The position numbers and the translations under genes were made by a program. A stretch of DNA of 64,000 nt from Alphaproteobacteria bacterium (GTDB lineage: Bacteria; Pseudomonadota; Alphaproteobacteria; Oceanibaculales; Oceanibaculaceae): NCBI GenBank assembly GCA_018823745.1, contig JAHJHR010000017.1, forward strand, positions 496,001 to 560,000, given 5' to 3'. Every line of letters starts with the position of its first letter. Position 1 is the first letter of the stretch. Below the pieces are notes generated by a model, which was not told the origin of the DNA, searched no databases, and worked only from the letters and a program-made list of their open reading frames with translations. Below are positions 52,381 through 61,844 of the stretch, one piece after another.

Positions 52381-53889
52381 ATGACACCGAACCCCACGAC
52401 CCGCGCCCCGGTGCGCGCGCCAGAGATTGACCGGCCGGGGCTGACCTGGCTGAACGTGCCGGCCCCGCTGTCTCTGAGCGGGCTGCGCGGCCGGCTGGTC
52501 ATCCTGGATTTCTGGACCTTCTGCTGCATCAACTGCATCCACATCCTGCCGACGCTGAAGCGCATCGAACGCGCCTTCCCGGATGAGGTGGTGGTGATCG
52601 GCGTGCATTCGCCGAAATTCGCCGCCGAACGCGAGCTCGACAACCTGCGTCACGCCATCGCGCGCTATGGCATTGAGCATCCGGTGGCGCATGACCCTGA
52701 TTTCGACCTCTGGCAGAACTACGCCGTCCGGGCCTGGCCAACGCTGGTCTTCGTCTCGCCGGACGGCTATGTGATCGGTCAGCATTCGGGGGAGCCCGAT
52801 CCCGAGCGCCTGCTGGAAGTGGTCGAGCAGACGCTGAAGGAATACCGCCGCGGCGGTAAGATGCAGCCCCGTGCGCTGGAGCTGACGCCGGAAATTCCCG
52901 CCGTCGCCCGCTTCTCCTTCCCCGGCAAGATCAAGCCGCTGCCGCAGGGCGAGGATGCCGACCCGATCTGGATGCTGGCCGATTCCGGGCATCACCAGAT
53001 CGTGCTGCTGGACGATGTTGGCCGCGATATCGCCCGCTTCGGCAGCGGCAAGCCCGGCTTCCATGACGGCCCGTCCGATGAGGCCCGGTTCCGCGATCCG
53101 CAGGGGCTGGCCGCTGATGATCAGGCGATCTATGTCGCCGATACCGGCAATCACGCCATCCGCCGGATCGACCGGATGACCGGGCAGGTCGCCACGCTGG
53201 CCGGCACCGGCCGGCGCGGCTATGGCCTGGAAAGCGCGGTCCCGCTGGCCGATGCGGAACTTGCCTCGCCCTGGGATCTGGCGCTGTTCGGCGACACGCT
53301 GTATTTCGCCAATGCCGGCACGCATCAGCTCGGCTATATCGACTTCGCCCGCGCCGAGGTGGTGCGCCTGGCCGGCAGCGGCGGCGAGAATATCACCGAC
53401 GGCCCGGCCGGCGAGGCTACGCTGGCCCAGCCCAGTGGGCTGGTTCTGTCACCCGATGGTGGGGCGCTGTATTTCGCCGACAGCGAAACTTCCTCGATAC
53501 GCGCCATCCGCAGCGAGGAGGACGGGCCGCGCGTGGAAACGCTGGTCGGCGCCGGGCTGTTCGAGTTCGGCCATGTGAATGGCAGTTTCGCAACCGCCCG
53601 GCTGCAGCATTGCCTCGGCCTCGACTGGTGGCCGGAAGCTGGATCGGCCGGCGGGCTGATCGTTGCCGACAGCTATAACAACGCACTGCGGGTGCTGGAT
53701 TTCGCTGACCGCAGCGTGCGCGACCTGGATGACGGCTTCGACTGCCACGACCCGGTCTGCTACCCGCTCGCCGAACCTGCCGGCGTCACGGCCGCCGGGG
53801 AGGACCGGCTGCTGGTCAGCGACACCAACAACCACCGCATCCTGGAATATCGCCCCGGCCGGCGGCGCTACCACACCTGGGCTGCGTAA
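52381..53889 (+). CDS. Thioredoxin-like/NHL-repeat protein
   Basis: GRLVILDFWTFCCINCIHILPTLKRIE (CCxxC thioredoxin fold) followed by NHL repeats (IYVADTGNHAIRRID, LYFADSETSSIRAI). Confidence 0.9.
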   Translation: MTPNPTTRAPVRAPEIDRPGLTWLNVPAPLSLSGLRGRLVILDFWTFCCINCIHILPTLKRIERAFPDEVVVIGVHSPKFAAERELDNLRHAIARYGIEHPVAHDPDFDLWQNYAVRAWPTLVFVSPDGYVIGQHSGEPDPERLLEVVEQTLKEYRRGGKMQPRALELTPEIPAVARFSFPGKIKPLPQGEDADPIWMLADSGHHQIVLLDDVGRDIARFGSGKPGFHDGPSDEARFRDPQGLAADDQAIYVADTGNHAIRRIDRMTGQVATLAGTGRRGYGLESAVPLADAELASPWDLALFGDTLYFANAGTHQLGYIDFARAEVVRLAGSGGENITDGPAGEATLAQPSGLVLSPDGGALYFADSETSSIRAIRSEEDGPRVETLVGAGLFEFGHVNGSFATARLQHCLGLDWWPEAGSAGGLIVADSYNNALRVLDFADRSVRDLDDGFDCHDPVCYPLAEPAGVTAAGEDRLLVSDTNNHRILEYRPGRRRYHTWAA

Positions 53890-54067
53890 AAGCTATCGCG
53901 TGCCCGCGCCCCGGCCTTAAAACCAGACCAGCCATGCAGGCGGCTGGTCACTCCGTCATTGACGTGCCGGGGGGGAGACAGCCTACACTTCGGAAATTAG
54001 TCAGCGGCGATGACATATTCAGGGCATCGCTGGTGTTTGCTTTTTGGCTGTTCCAGAGGATGGACCC

Positions 54068-55456
54068 ATGACCTTCGTGCCGAATTCCGCGAGCGCTCGC
54101 GACATTGCGCATCACCTGCATCCCTACACCAACCTGAAGGCGCATGAGACCGAAGGTCCGCTGGTCATCACCCGCGGCAAGGGCGTCTATGTCTATGACG
54201 AGGACGGCAAGGATTATCTGGAGGCCATGGCCGGCCTGTGGAGCGCCTCGCTCGGCTTCTCCGAGGATCGCCTCGTCGATGCCGCTGTGAAGCAGCTGAA
54301 GGAGCTGCCCTACTACCACACCTTCGCGCATAAGGCGCATCTGCCCAGCATCGACCTGGCGGAGAAGCTGAAGGCGCTGGCCCCGGTGCCGATGTCGAAG
54401 GTGATCTTCCAGAATTCCGGTTCCGAGGCGAACGACACAGTCGTGAAGCTGGTGTGGTACTACCACAACGCCATCGGCAAGCCGGAAAAGAAGAAGATCA
54501 TCAGCCGGATCAAGGGCTATCACGGCGTCACCGTGGCCTCGGCCAGCCTGACCGGCCTGCCGAACAACCACCGCGATTTCGACCTGCCGATCGCCAACAT
54601 CCTGCATGCCGATTGCCCGCACTGGTACCGGTTCGCTCAGGACGGCGAGAGCGAGGAAGATTTCGCCACCCGCCTGGCGACCAACCTCGAAAACCTGATC
54701 CTGAAGGAAGGCCCGGACACGGTCGGCGCCTTCATCGCCGAGCCGATCATGGGTGCCGGCGGCGTCATCGTGCCGCCGAAGACCTATTTCGAGAAGATCC
54801 AGGCCGTCCTGCAGAAATACGAGATCCTCTTCATCGCCGATGAGGTGATCTGCGGTTTCGGTCGGACCGGCAATTACTGGGGTAGCCAGACCTTTGACCT
54901 GAAGCCAGACATGATCTCTTGTGCCAAGGCGCTATCGGCCAGCTACCTGCCGATCTCCGCCGTGCTGGTGAACGAGAAGGTCTATCAGGCGATGGTCGTC
55001 GAATCCGAGAAGATCGGCATTTTCGGCCATGGCTACACCTATTCCGGCCATCCGGTCTGCGCCGCCGTGGCGCTTGAAGCGCTGAAAATCTATGACGAGC
55101 GCAACATCGTTGAGCATGTCCGCACTGTCGGCGCCAAGCTGCAGGCGGGCCTGCGCAAATTCCTCGACCATCCGCTGGTCGGCGAGGTGCGCGGCACCGG
55201 GCTGATCGCCGCGGTCGAGATGGTGCAGGACAAGAAGACCCGCGCCTCCTTCGATCCGAAGCTGGGTGTCGGCGCCAAGCTGGGCAAGCTGGCCCAGGCC
55301 AATGGCCTGATCGTCCGCGCCATGGGCGATTCCATCGCCTTCACCCCGCCGCTGATCATCACCGAGGCGGAAATCGACATTCTGCTGGAGCGCATGAAGC
55401 AGGCGCTGGACGAGACACTGGCCTGGATCGACGAACAGGGCCTCACGCACTCCTGA
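54068..55456 (+). CDS. Class III aminotransferase (aspartate aminotransferase family/omega-transaminase)
   Basis: DYLEAMAGLWSASLGFSEDRLVDAAVKQLKELPYYHTF; FIADEVICGFGRTGNYWGSQTFDLKPDMISCAKALSASYLPISAVLV. Confidence 0.93.
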   Translation: MTFVPNSASARDIAHHLHPYTNLKAHETEGPLVITRGKGVYVYDEDGKDYLEAMAGLWSASLGFSEDRLVDAAVKQLKELPYYHTFAHKAHLPSIDLAEKLKALAPVPMSKVIFQNSGSEANDTVVKLVWYYHNAIGKPEKKKIISRIKGYHGVTVASASLTGLPNNHRDFDLPIANILHADCPHWYRFAQDGESEEDFATRLATNLENLILKEGPDTVGAFIAEPIMGAGGVIVPPKTYFEKIQAVLQKYEILFIADEVICGFGRTGNYWGSQTFDLKPDMISCAKALSASYLPISAVLVNEKVYQAMVVESEKIGIFGHGYTYSGHPVCAAVALEALKIYDERNIVEHVRTVGAKLQAGLRKFLDHPLVGEVRGTGLIAAVEMVQDKKTRASFDPKLGVGAKLGKLAQANGLIVRAMGDSIAFTPPLIITEAEIDILLERMKQALDETLAWIDEQGLTHS

Positions 55457-55480
55457 CGTCTGCCGGAATCGTTATGGAAA

Positions 55481-55506
55481 GGCCGTCTCCCCGGAGGCGG
55501 CCTTTT
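55481..55506 (+). terminator. Intrinsic terminator downstream of aminotransferase
   Basis: GGCCGTCTCC-CC-GGAGGCGGCC stem (one G-U wobble) followed by TTTT. Confidence 0.82.
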
Positions 55507-55517
55507 CGTTTGGCGTA

Positions 55518-55901
55518 TCACAGGGCTGGCGATACGTCGGTCAGGGAGAAGTCGTTGCCGACATAGAGCAAGGGGCAGCCATGCTCCATAGCCATCGCAT
55601 AGGCGAAGCAATCGCCATAATTAAGGGCCGCCGGATGCATGCCCTTGCCCCATTGGCCATAGGCATCGGCGATCCGCCGGGCCGAGGCCGCTGTCACCGG
55701 CACGATCTCAAAGCCGAGACCGGAAATCAGCGCATCGACTTCCTCGCGGATATTCCGGCGGTCGGCAACGATCAGCGCTTCCGCAACCGTTCCGGCGGAA
55801 ATGAGCAGCCGGTTTGCCTGCTCTATCGCTGTCATGCACGCATCGGCCTGGGGTTCGTTCATCACGATTGCCATCAGGGCCGATGTATCGACGGCTATCA
55901 T
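55518..55901 (-). CDS. vapC: Type II toxin, VapC-like PIN domain RNase
   Basis: [59 protein letters not shown]. Confidence 0.92.
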   Translation of the reverse strand: MIAVDTSALMAIVMNEPQADACMTAIEQANRLLISAGTVAEALIVADRRNIREEVDALISGLGFEIVPVTAASARRIADAYGQWGKGMHPAALNYGDCFAYAMAMEHGCPLLYVGNDFSLTDVSPAL

Positions 55902-56161
55902 GCCGGCAGGCCGTCATCGCCATAGAGGAAGTCCTGGCTGCGGGCGGCATCGGGGCCGGGATGCGCCTTGCCGGCGGCGCTTGCTTTTGCCTTCTCCATC
56001 AGGATTCGCCGGTGGCTGGCATTCGCTGCGACGGCAACCGGCACCAGGCGCGCCACCTCATGGCCGTGGCGTGTCAGGATGACCTCGTCGCCGGCCTCGG
56101 CCCGCTTCACCAGATCGGTAAGCTGCGCCTTCGCATCGCTGACGGAAACTCTCATCGCCAT
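55898..56161 (-). CDS. Type II antitoxin, Phd/YefM family
   Basis: [40 protein letters not shown]; 4-nt overlap with toxin gene. Confidence 0.92.
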   Translation of the reverse strand: MAMRVSVSDAKAQLTDLVKRAEAGDEVILTRHGHEVARLVPVAVAANASHRRILMEKAKASAAGKAHPGPDAARSQDFLYGDDGLPA

Positions 56162-56188
56162 TCCTTCGCTTCAAAGATCGCTCGATAA

Positions 56189-56209
56189 TTGGTCCAATAC
56201 CTGGTCCAA
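56189..56209. promoter_or_regulatory. Candidate TA operator: repeated (T/C)TGGTCCAA
   Basis: TTGGTCCAA-TAC-CTGGTCCAA, repeat period 12 bp, 28 nt upstream of antitoxin start. Confidence 0.4.
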
Positions 56210-56310
56210 GTCAATATCCGCCGCAATGGCGCCCGCGACATTCCGCCCGGATGACGTTACGGATGCGGCTACCTATGCTATTCTCCTGTCGAAATACCGG
56301 GGTCGCAGGC

Positions 56311-57528
56311 ATGGATTATCAGCGTTTCTTCGCCGAGCGCATCGCGCAGCTGAAGGAAGAAGGCCGTTATCGGGTCTTTGCCGATCTGGAACGGGAGGCC
56401 GGGCGCTTCCCCGCCGCCCGCCAGCATGCGGGAGCCGATACAAGGCCAGTCACCGTGTGGTGTTCCAATGATTATCTCGGCATGGGCCAGCACCCGAGTG
56501 TGCTGGCGGCGATGCGCGACGCCATCGATCGCACCGGGGCCGGGGCCGGCGGCACGCGCAACATCTCCGGTACGACGCATTTTCATGTGATGCTGGAAGA
56601 AGAGTTGGCCGATCTGCATGGCAAGGAAGCCGGGCTGCTGTTCACCTCCGGCTATGTCGCCAACGAGGCGGCGCTGTCCTGCCTGGGATCGTCATTGCCC
56701 GGCTGCATCATCTTTTCCGATGCGCTGAACCATGCCTCGATGATCCAGGGAATCCGGCATTCCGGGGCAGAAAAGCGCATCTTCCGGCATAATGACGTCG
56801 CCCATCTGGAGCAGTTGCTGGCTGAGGCCGATCCCGCCCGGCCGAAGCTGGTTGCCTTCGAATCGGTCTATTCCATGGATGGCGATATCTCGCCCATATC
56901 CGAGATTCTCGACGTCTGCGAGAAATACGGCGCGCTCAGCTATCTCGACGAGGTGCATGCCGTCGGCCTGTATGGCCCGTGCGGCGCCGGTGTTGCCGAA
57001 CGCGACGGTGTGATGGACCGCGTCGATATCATCCAGGGCACGCTGGGCAAGGCTTTCGGGCTGATGGGCGGCTATATCGCCGGCTCCGCCGCGATGGTCG
57101 ATTTCGTGCGCTCGCATGCCTCGGGTTTCATCTTCACCACCTCGCTGCCGCCGGCGCTGACCGCCGGTGCGCTGGCCAGCGTGCGCTTCCTGAAGCAGCA
57201 GGGCGGCATCGCTTTGCGTTCCTTGCACCAGGAGCGCGCGGCAACGCTGCGCGCCAAGCTGCGCGCCGCCGGCCTGCCGCTGATCGAAGCGCCCAGCCAT
57301 ATCGTGCCGGTGCTGGTGGGGGATGCAGCGCGGTGCAAGCATGCCAGCGACCTGCTGCTTGAACGCCACGCGATTTATGTCCAGCCGATCAACTACCCGA
57401 CCGTGCCGCGCGGCACGGAGAGGCTGCGCCTGACCCCGACGCCACTGCATGACGATGCCGCCATGGACCGGCTGGTCAACGCCCTGAAAGATATCTGGGC
57501 GGCATTGTCGCTGAAACAGGCGGCCTGA
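56311..57528 (+). CDS. hemA: 5-aminolevulinate synthase
   Basis: [85 protein letters not shown]. Confidence 0.97.
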   Translation: MDYQRFFAERIAQLKEEGRYRVFADLEREAGRFPAARQHAGADTRPVTVWCSNDYLGMGQHPSVLAAMRDAIDRTGAGAGGTRNISGTTHFHVMLEEELADLHGKEAGLLFTSGYVANEAALSCLGSSLPGCIIFSDALNHASMIQGIRHSGAEKRIFRHNDVAHLEQLLAEADPARPKLVAFESVYSMDGDISPISEILDVCEKYGALSYLDEVHAVGLYGPCGAGVAERDGVMDRVDIIQGTLGKAFGLMGGYIAGSAAMVDFVRSHASGFIFTTSLPPALTAGALASVRFLKQQGGIALRSLHQERAATLRAKLRAAGLPLIEAPSHIVPVLVGDAARCKHASDLLLERHAIYVQPINYPTVPRGTERLRLTPTPLHDDAAMDRLVNALKDIWAALSLKQAA

Positions 57529-57553
57529 GCGTCAAAAAACTCTTTCCTTGTCG

Positions 57554-57572
57554 TTGCGAATCGTTCTTAATA
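57554..57572. promoter_or_regulatory. Candidate Fur-like box
   Basis: TTGCGAATCGTTCTTAATA resembles the TGCGAATNATTCTCA-type Fur motif; between hemA and a PadR-like gene. Confidence 0.3.
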
Positions 57573-57622
57573 CTGGACAAGAACGGTCCGATATCCTATC
57601 TGTATGCTCTGGCGACAAGGAC

Positions 57623-58174
57623 ATGCCGATGTACCGCGACAACTCGCTGATCCCGACCGAGGCCCTGCGCCTCGCCATGCTTGGCTTCCTGGCCGAAGGG
57701 CCGCGGCGCTATGCCGATCTGGCGGCCACGGTGCGCCGCTTCGCCAGCCGCATGGCCGGGCCGTCGCTTGATCTGCTGGCGCCCTCGCTGGAATTGCTGC
57801 GCTTCGAGGGGCTGGTGGTGCCGCTCGATGGCGAGAGCATGGAGGATAATCCCTCGCTGCGCCTGACGCCGGACGGGGAAAAGGCGCTGAACGATCTGCT
57901 GACCGCGAATATGCGCCCCACCGTGAACGATCTGAACAAGCTGGTGGTGGCGCTAAAGCTGCGCTTCCTGCATCTGCTGGACCGCGAGGACCGGCTGACC
58001 CAGATCGAGATGCTGGAAGATTTGTACCGCACCGAACGCGCGCGCCTCGTGGATCTGCGCACCAATGACGAGGAAGCCACCGCTGATGGCTTCCTGGCCG
58101 CCTGGCTGGACCAGGAAATCGCCCAGGTCGATTCCCGGCTTGCCTGGTGCCAGGGCATCCTCGCCCGCGCCTGA
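57623..58174 (+). CDS. PadR-like winged-helix protein (putative)
   Basis: N-terminal wHTH-like ALRLAMLGFLAEGPRRYADLAATVRRFASR, long helical C-terminus; family by eye. Confidence 0.5.
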   Translation: MPMYRDNSLIPTEALRLAMLGFLAEGPRRYADLAATVRRFASRMAGPSLDLLAPSLELLRFEGLVVPLDGESMEDNPSLRLTPDGEKALNDLLTANMRPTVNDLNKLVVALKLRFLHLLDREDRLTQIEMLEDLYRTERARLVDLRTNDEEATADGFLAAWLDQEIAQVDSRLAWCQGILARA

Positions 58175-58177
58175 CCT

Positions 58178-59554
58178 CTATTTGCCCTTTCGGGCTGCCT
58201 TCTCCGCCGCGCGGCGTTCACGGAACGCCTTGGCCCGTCCCGGCTTCTCGGCCTGCTGCCCGCGCGCGATGGCCAGCGCATCGGCGGGCACGTCGCGGGT
58301 GATGACGCTTCCGGCGGCGACAATAGCCCCTTCGCCGATGCTGACCGGAGCCACCAGAGCGGAATTCGAGCCGATGAAGGCCCCCGCGCCAATGCGGGTC
58401 TGTTCCTTGAAGAAGCCGTCATAATTGCAGGTAATGGTGCCGGCGCCGATATTGGCCCCCGCGCCGATCTCGGCATCGCCCAGATAGGCCAGGTGATTGG
58501 CCTTCGCCCCGGCGCCGATCACCGTGTTCTTCACCTCGACGAAATTGCCGATATGCGCATCGCGCCCGACCCGTGCTCCGGGGCGCAGCCGGGCATAGGG
58601 ACCGATAATGGCCCCCGCTTCCACGACAGCCCCCTCGATATGGCTGAAGGCGCGGATCTCGACCCCGTCGCCGATGGTGACACCGGGACCGAAGACGCAG
58701 AACGGGCCGATGGTGACATCGCGCCCCAGCTTCGTGTCCCAACACAGATGAACGCTGGAAGGGTCGATCAGCGTTGCCCCATTCTCCATCGCTGCTGCGC
58801 GCAGCCGCCGCTGCACCATGGCCTCGCCCTGGGCCAACCCGGCGCGGGTGTCGATGCCCATCACCTCTTCCGGCCCGGCCTCGACCACGGCGGCGCGCAG
58901 ACCGCGCTTATGGGCGGCCTCGACCAGATCGGTCAGGTAGTATTCGCCCTTGGCGTTCTGGTTCGACAGATCGCCCAGCAATTCCGGCAGCAGCGCCGCA
59001 TCGATGGCCATATAGCCGCCATTGCACAGGTCGATGGCGCGCTGCTCCGGCGTCGCCTCGGCATATTCGATAATCCTGTACAGATGCCCGGCCCCGACCA
59101 TCAGCCGGCCATAGCGCGCCGGATCGGCCGGGCGGAAGCCGACAACCACAACCGCCGCCCCCTCCTCCCGCTTCTCCAGCATGGCGCGCAGCGTCGCTTC
59201 GGAGACGAAGGGGTCTGCCCCTGCCAGGGTGAGCACTGTGCCCCTGGTGAAGCCCTCCAGCGCCGGCAGGGCGGCCATCACGGCATGGCCTGTCCCCAGT
59301 GCCGGGCTCTGCAGCTGCGTCGGATAGGGGGCGACGGCGCGGGTGACGGCCTCGCCCTCCGGCCCAACCACCACGACGACCCGCTCCGGCGACAAGGTTT
59401 CCACCGTCGCCAGCAGATGATTGATCATCGGCCGCCCGGCCAGCGGGTGCAGCACCTTGGGCAGGTCTGACTTCATGCGCGTCCCCAGCCCGGCGGCAAG
59501 GACTATTGCGGCAACCGGAATTTTCGGGGCGTATTTCGGCAAGGAGTCGGACAT
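58178..59554 (-). CDS. glmU: Bifunctional N-acetylglucosamine-1-phosphate uridyltransferase/glucosamine-1-phosphate acetyltransferase
   Basis: AIVLAAGLGTRMKSDLPKVLHPLAGRPMI; hexapeptide repeats; NYDGFFKEQTRIGAGAFIGSNSALVAPV; start trimmed from ORF end 60085. Confidence 0.96.
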   Translation of the reverse strand: MSDSLPKYAPKIPVAAIVLAAGLGTRMKSDLPKVLHPLAGRPMINHLLATVETLSPERVVVVVGPEGEAVTRAVAPYPTQLQSPALGTGHAVMAALPALEGFTRGTVLTLAGADPFVSEATLRAMLEKREEGAAVVVVGFRPADPARYGRLMVGAGHLYRIIEYAEATPEQRAIDLCNGGYMAIDAALLPELLGDLSNQNAKGEYYLTDLVEAAHKRGLRAAVVEAGPEEVMGIDTRAGLAQGEAMVQRRLRAAAMENGATLIDPSSVHLCWDTKLGRDVTIGPFCVFGPGVTIGDGVEIRAFSHIEGAVVEAGAIIGPYARLRPGARVGRDAHIGNFVEVKNTVIGAGAKANHLAYLGDAEIGAGANIGAGTITCNYDGFFKEQTRIGAGAFIGSNSALVAPVSIGEGAIVAAGSVITRDVPADALAIARGQQAEKPGRAKAFRERRAAEKAARKGK

Positions 59555-59635
59555 GGCACAATGATCCTGGATCGGATTGTCCAACGGTTCTAACGTTCCG
59601 CCCCCCTCGCAATCAATCACCTTGATGGCCCCCCG

Positions 59636-60313
59636 ATGGATCGCGCTCTGATCTTCGACCTCGACGGCACGCTGATCGACAGCGCCACCGATCTCGCCCA
59701 GGCCCTGAACACCCTGCTGGCGGAACGGCATCGCCCCCCCGTGACGATGGCCCAGATGAAGACTTTCATCGGCGATGGTGCGCTGAAACTGGTGGAGCGC
59801 GCCTTCCTGGCCAGCGGCGGGCCGGACCCGGTGGATACGCTGCCGGCACTGACAGCGCAGTTTGTGGCGATCTACGAATCCATCCCCGCAACGCCGGCCC
59901 AGCTCTACCCGGATGTGGCCAAGACGCTGGCCGCCTTGTCCGCCCGGGGACTGAGGCTCGGCCTGTGCACCAACAAGCCTCAGAGCGCCACCGAGGCGCT
60001 GCTGCCGCAGCTCGGTCTGGGCGGGATGTTCGATGCCGTGGTCGGCGGCGACGCGCTGCCGGTGCGCAAGCCGGACCCGGCGCATCTGCAGGAAGTGATC
60101 GACCGGCTGGGCATCGCCAATGACCGGGCGATCATGATCGGCGACAACGATAATGACGCCGCCGTGGCCCGGGGCTGCGGCCTGCCCTTCATCGCCATGC
60201 TGTACGGCTATCCCCGCGTCCCGGTCGCGGAATTAGGCGCGGCCGCCCTGCTGGAGCGCTTCGCCGAGCTGCCGGAGGCAATCAATCGGATATGGGGTGA
60301 GAGCATCGCTTGA
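59636..60313 (+). CDS. gph: Phosphoglycolate phosphatase (HAD family)
   Basis: ALIFDLDGTLIDSATDLAQALN; GLCTNKPQ; IGDNDNDAAVARG. Confidence 0.92.
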   Translation: MDRALIFDLDGTLIDSATDLAQALNTLLAERHRPPVTMAQMKTFIGDGALKLVERAFLASGGPDPVDTLPALTAQFVAIYESIPATPAQLYPDVAKTLAALSARGLRLGLCTNKPQSATEALLPQLGLGGMFDAVVGGDALPVRKPDPAHLQEVIDRLGIANDRAIMIGDNDNDAAVARGCGLPFIAMLYGYPRVPVAELGAAALLERFAELPEAINRIWGESIA

Positions 60314-60372
60314 CAGGGCTGCCCCCGCCGCCCTATACGAAGGCCCTTCGCGACAAACGCTGCGAGACGGAT

Positions 60373-60447
60373 GGGCGGTTAGCTCAGCGGGAGAGCACAC
60401 GCTTCACACGCGTGGGGTCACTGGTTCAATCCCAGTACCGCCCACCA
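60373..60447 (+). tRNA. tRNA-Val (anticodon CAC), CCA encoded
   Basis: GGGCGGTTAGCTCAGCGGGAGAGCACACGCTTCACACGCGTGGGGTCACTGGTTCAATCCCAGTACCGCCCACCA folds as cloverleaf; acceptor GGGCGGT/ACCGCCC; anticodon loop TTCACAC. Confidence 0.95.
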
Positions 60448-60473
60448 TTCCCTTCGGAAATTACCCTTCAGGA

Positions 60474-61568
60474 CTACATGGGCTGCTGAACGATGCAGCC
60501 ATACCAGCCGAGTCCTTCATAGGTCTCATAGCCCGGCGTGAGTGCATAGCCGACCGTATTGCCCTTCTCGTCCCGATAGAAGCCATCCCGGCGCGAACCG
60601 GCCTGGAGCGGCAGTTTCTCGGTCAGGACGCCCTTGCCGTCGGAAGCCGCCAGCACGCGGAATTCCCGGTCCAGCAGCAGCACGCGTGTCTTGGCACGCT
60701 CCTCGCCGGTCAGCCGCACGCCCTGTACGATGGCCTCGGCCTGCGGGCCCCAGTCGAAATGCACGCCCAGCACACCCAGCACCTTGCCATTGGACAGGCC
60801 GTTCTCGCGGATCGCCGTCGCATAGGTGGCAACCGGACGGTTGCCGAGATCGATTGAGGTGGCAATGTTGGCGACCGCGTAATCATCGCCGCTGCGCGTT
60901 GCCAGGCTATCCTGGAACCAGCGCTCGCGGGAGACGTCACGCCCGGTGACCGGATATTTGCCCGGCCGGCCATTGGCGATGATCTTGCCATCGGTATCGG
61001 CTATCCACAGATCAAGATAGACGGTATAGGCCGACAGGATAACACCAAGGCGCTGGCTGGCATGGGCGCAGCGATCGGCGGAGGGATCAAGGGCGCAATC
61101 GACGATGGCGCTGTCGGTGGCCCACCAGCGCACGTCGCAGGTGCGTTCGTAGAGGTTGCGGTCGATCAGTTCCACCGCGTTCAGCGCCAGATCGACCAGC
61201 CGGTGGCCACGCATATGCTCGACCAGGCTGATACCCAGCTTCTGCAGGGAATCGACGCGTTGCGCCAGTTCGCTTTCCAGGCTGTTGGAAATCGTCTCGA
61301 TCTCGTTCGAGACGCCGCGCACCTCGCCGGCGACCACGGCAAAGCCGCGCCCCATCTCGCCAGCGCGGGCCGCCTCGATCAGCGCATTCAGCGCCAGCAT
61401 CTTGGTGCGGCCGGTAATTGCCCGGATGGCGGCAACCTTTTCGCGGGTCACCATCGCAACATCGCCGGTCAGTTCGACAATGCGTTCCGGTTTTACAGTC
61501 CCCTCTTCGGGCGCCGAACTCGACCCGCTAGCCTGAAAGCTGCCCGATTGAATAGCCATGACTGTCAC
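60474..61568 (-). CDS. Soluble methyl-accepting chemotaxis-like protein with N-terminal signalling tip and C-terminal Cache-like domain
   Basis: AITGRTKMLALNALIEAARAGEMGRGFAVVAGEVRGVSNE near N-terminus; C-terminal WIADTDGKIIANGRPGKYPVTGRDVSRERWFQDSL..Y. Confidence 0.85.
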   Translation of the reverse strand: MTVMAIQSGSFQASGSSSAPEEGTVKPERIVELTGDVAMVTREKVAAIRAITGRTKMLALNALIEAARAGEMGRGFAVVAGEVRGVSNEIETISNSLESELAQRVDSLQKLGISLVEHMRGHRLVDLALNAVELIDRNLYERTCDVRWWATDSAIVDCALDPSADRCAHASQRLGVILSAYTVYLDLWIADTDGKIIANGRPGKYPVTGRDVSRERWFQDSLATRSGDDYAVANIATSIDLGNRPVATYATAIRENGLSNGKVLGVLGVHFDWGPQAEAIVQGVRLTGEERAKTRVLLLDREFRVLAASDGKGVLTEKLPLQAGSRRDGFYRDEKGNTVGYALTPGYETYEGLGWYGCIVQQPM

Positions 61569-61844
61569 AAATCGCCCCCAAGACGGTTACTTTCATTGCT
61601 CCACCCCCCTTGGGCGCCGATCCGTCTTATGAAGCCCGACGGTATTACGCTGCGCATTTTTAACGCCCTAGTTTACAATTAAACAGAAAAATTAATTTTT
61701 CATTGATATTTAGTCGCACATATCAGTTAAAGGTTTTGGCATAGCAGTCTGTCCCACACTCCGATAAGACTTAAGGACAGTTTCGTAAGAATTGGGGGAT
61801 GGCCTCGCCATTCCCGGCCGATGAGTTTGCGCCCAGGGGGGAGC

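Noticed and set aside
59555-60085. N-terminal extension of the glmU ORF up to 60085
   Set aside because: Antisense to gph; GlmU proper starts at MSDSLPKYAPKIPVAAIVLAAGLG (59554).
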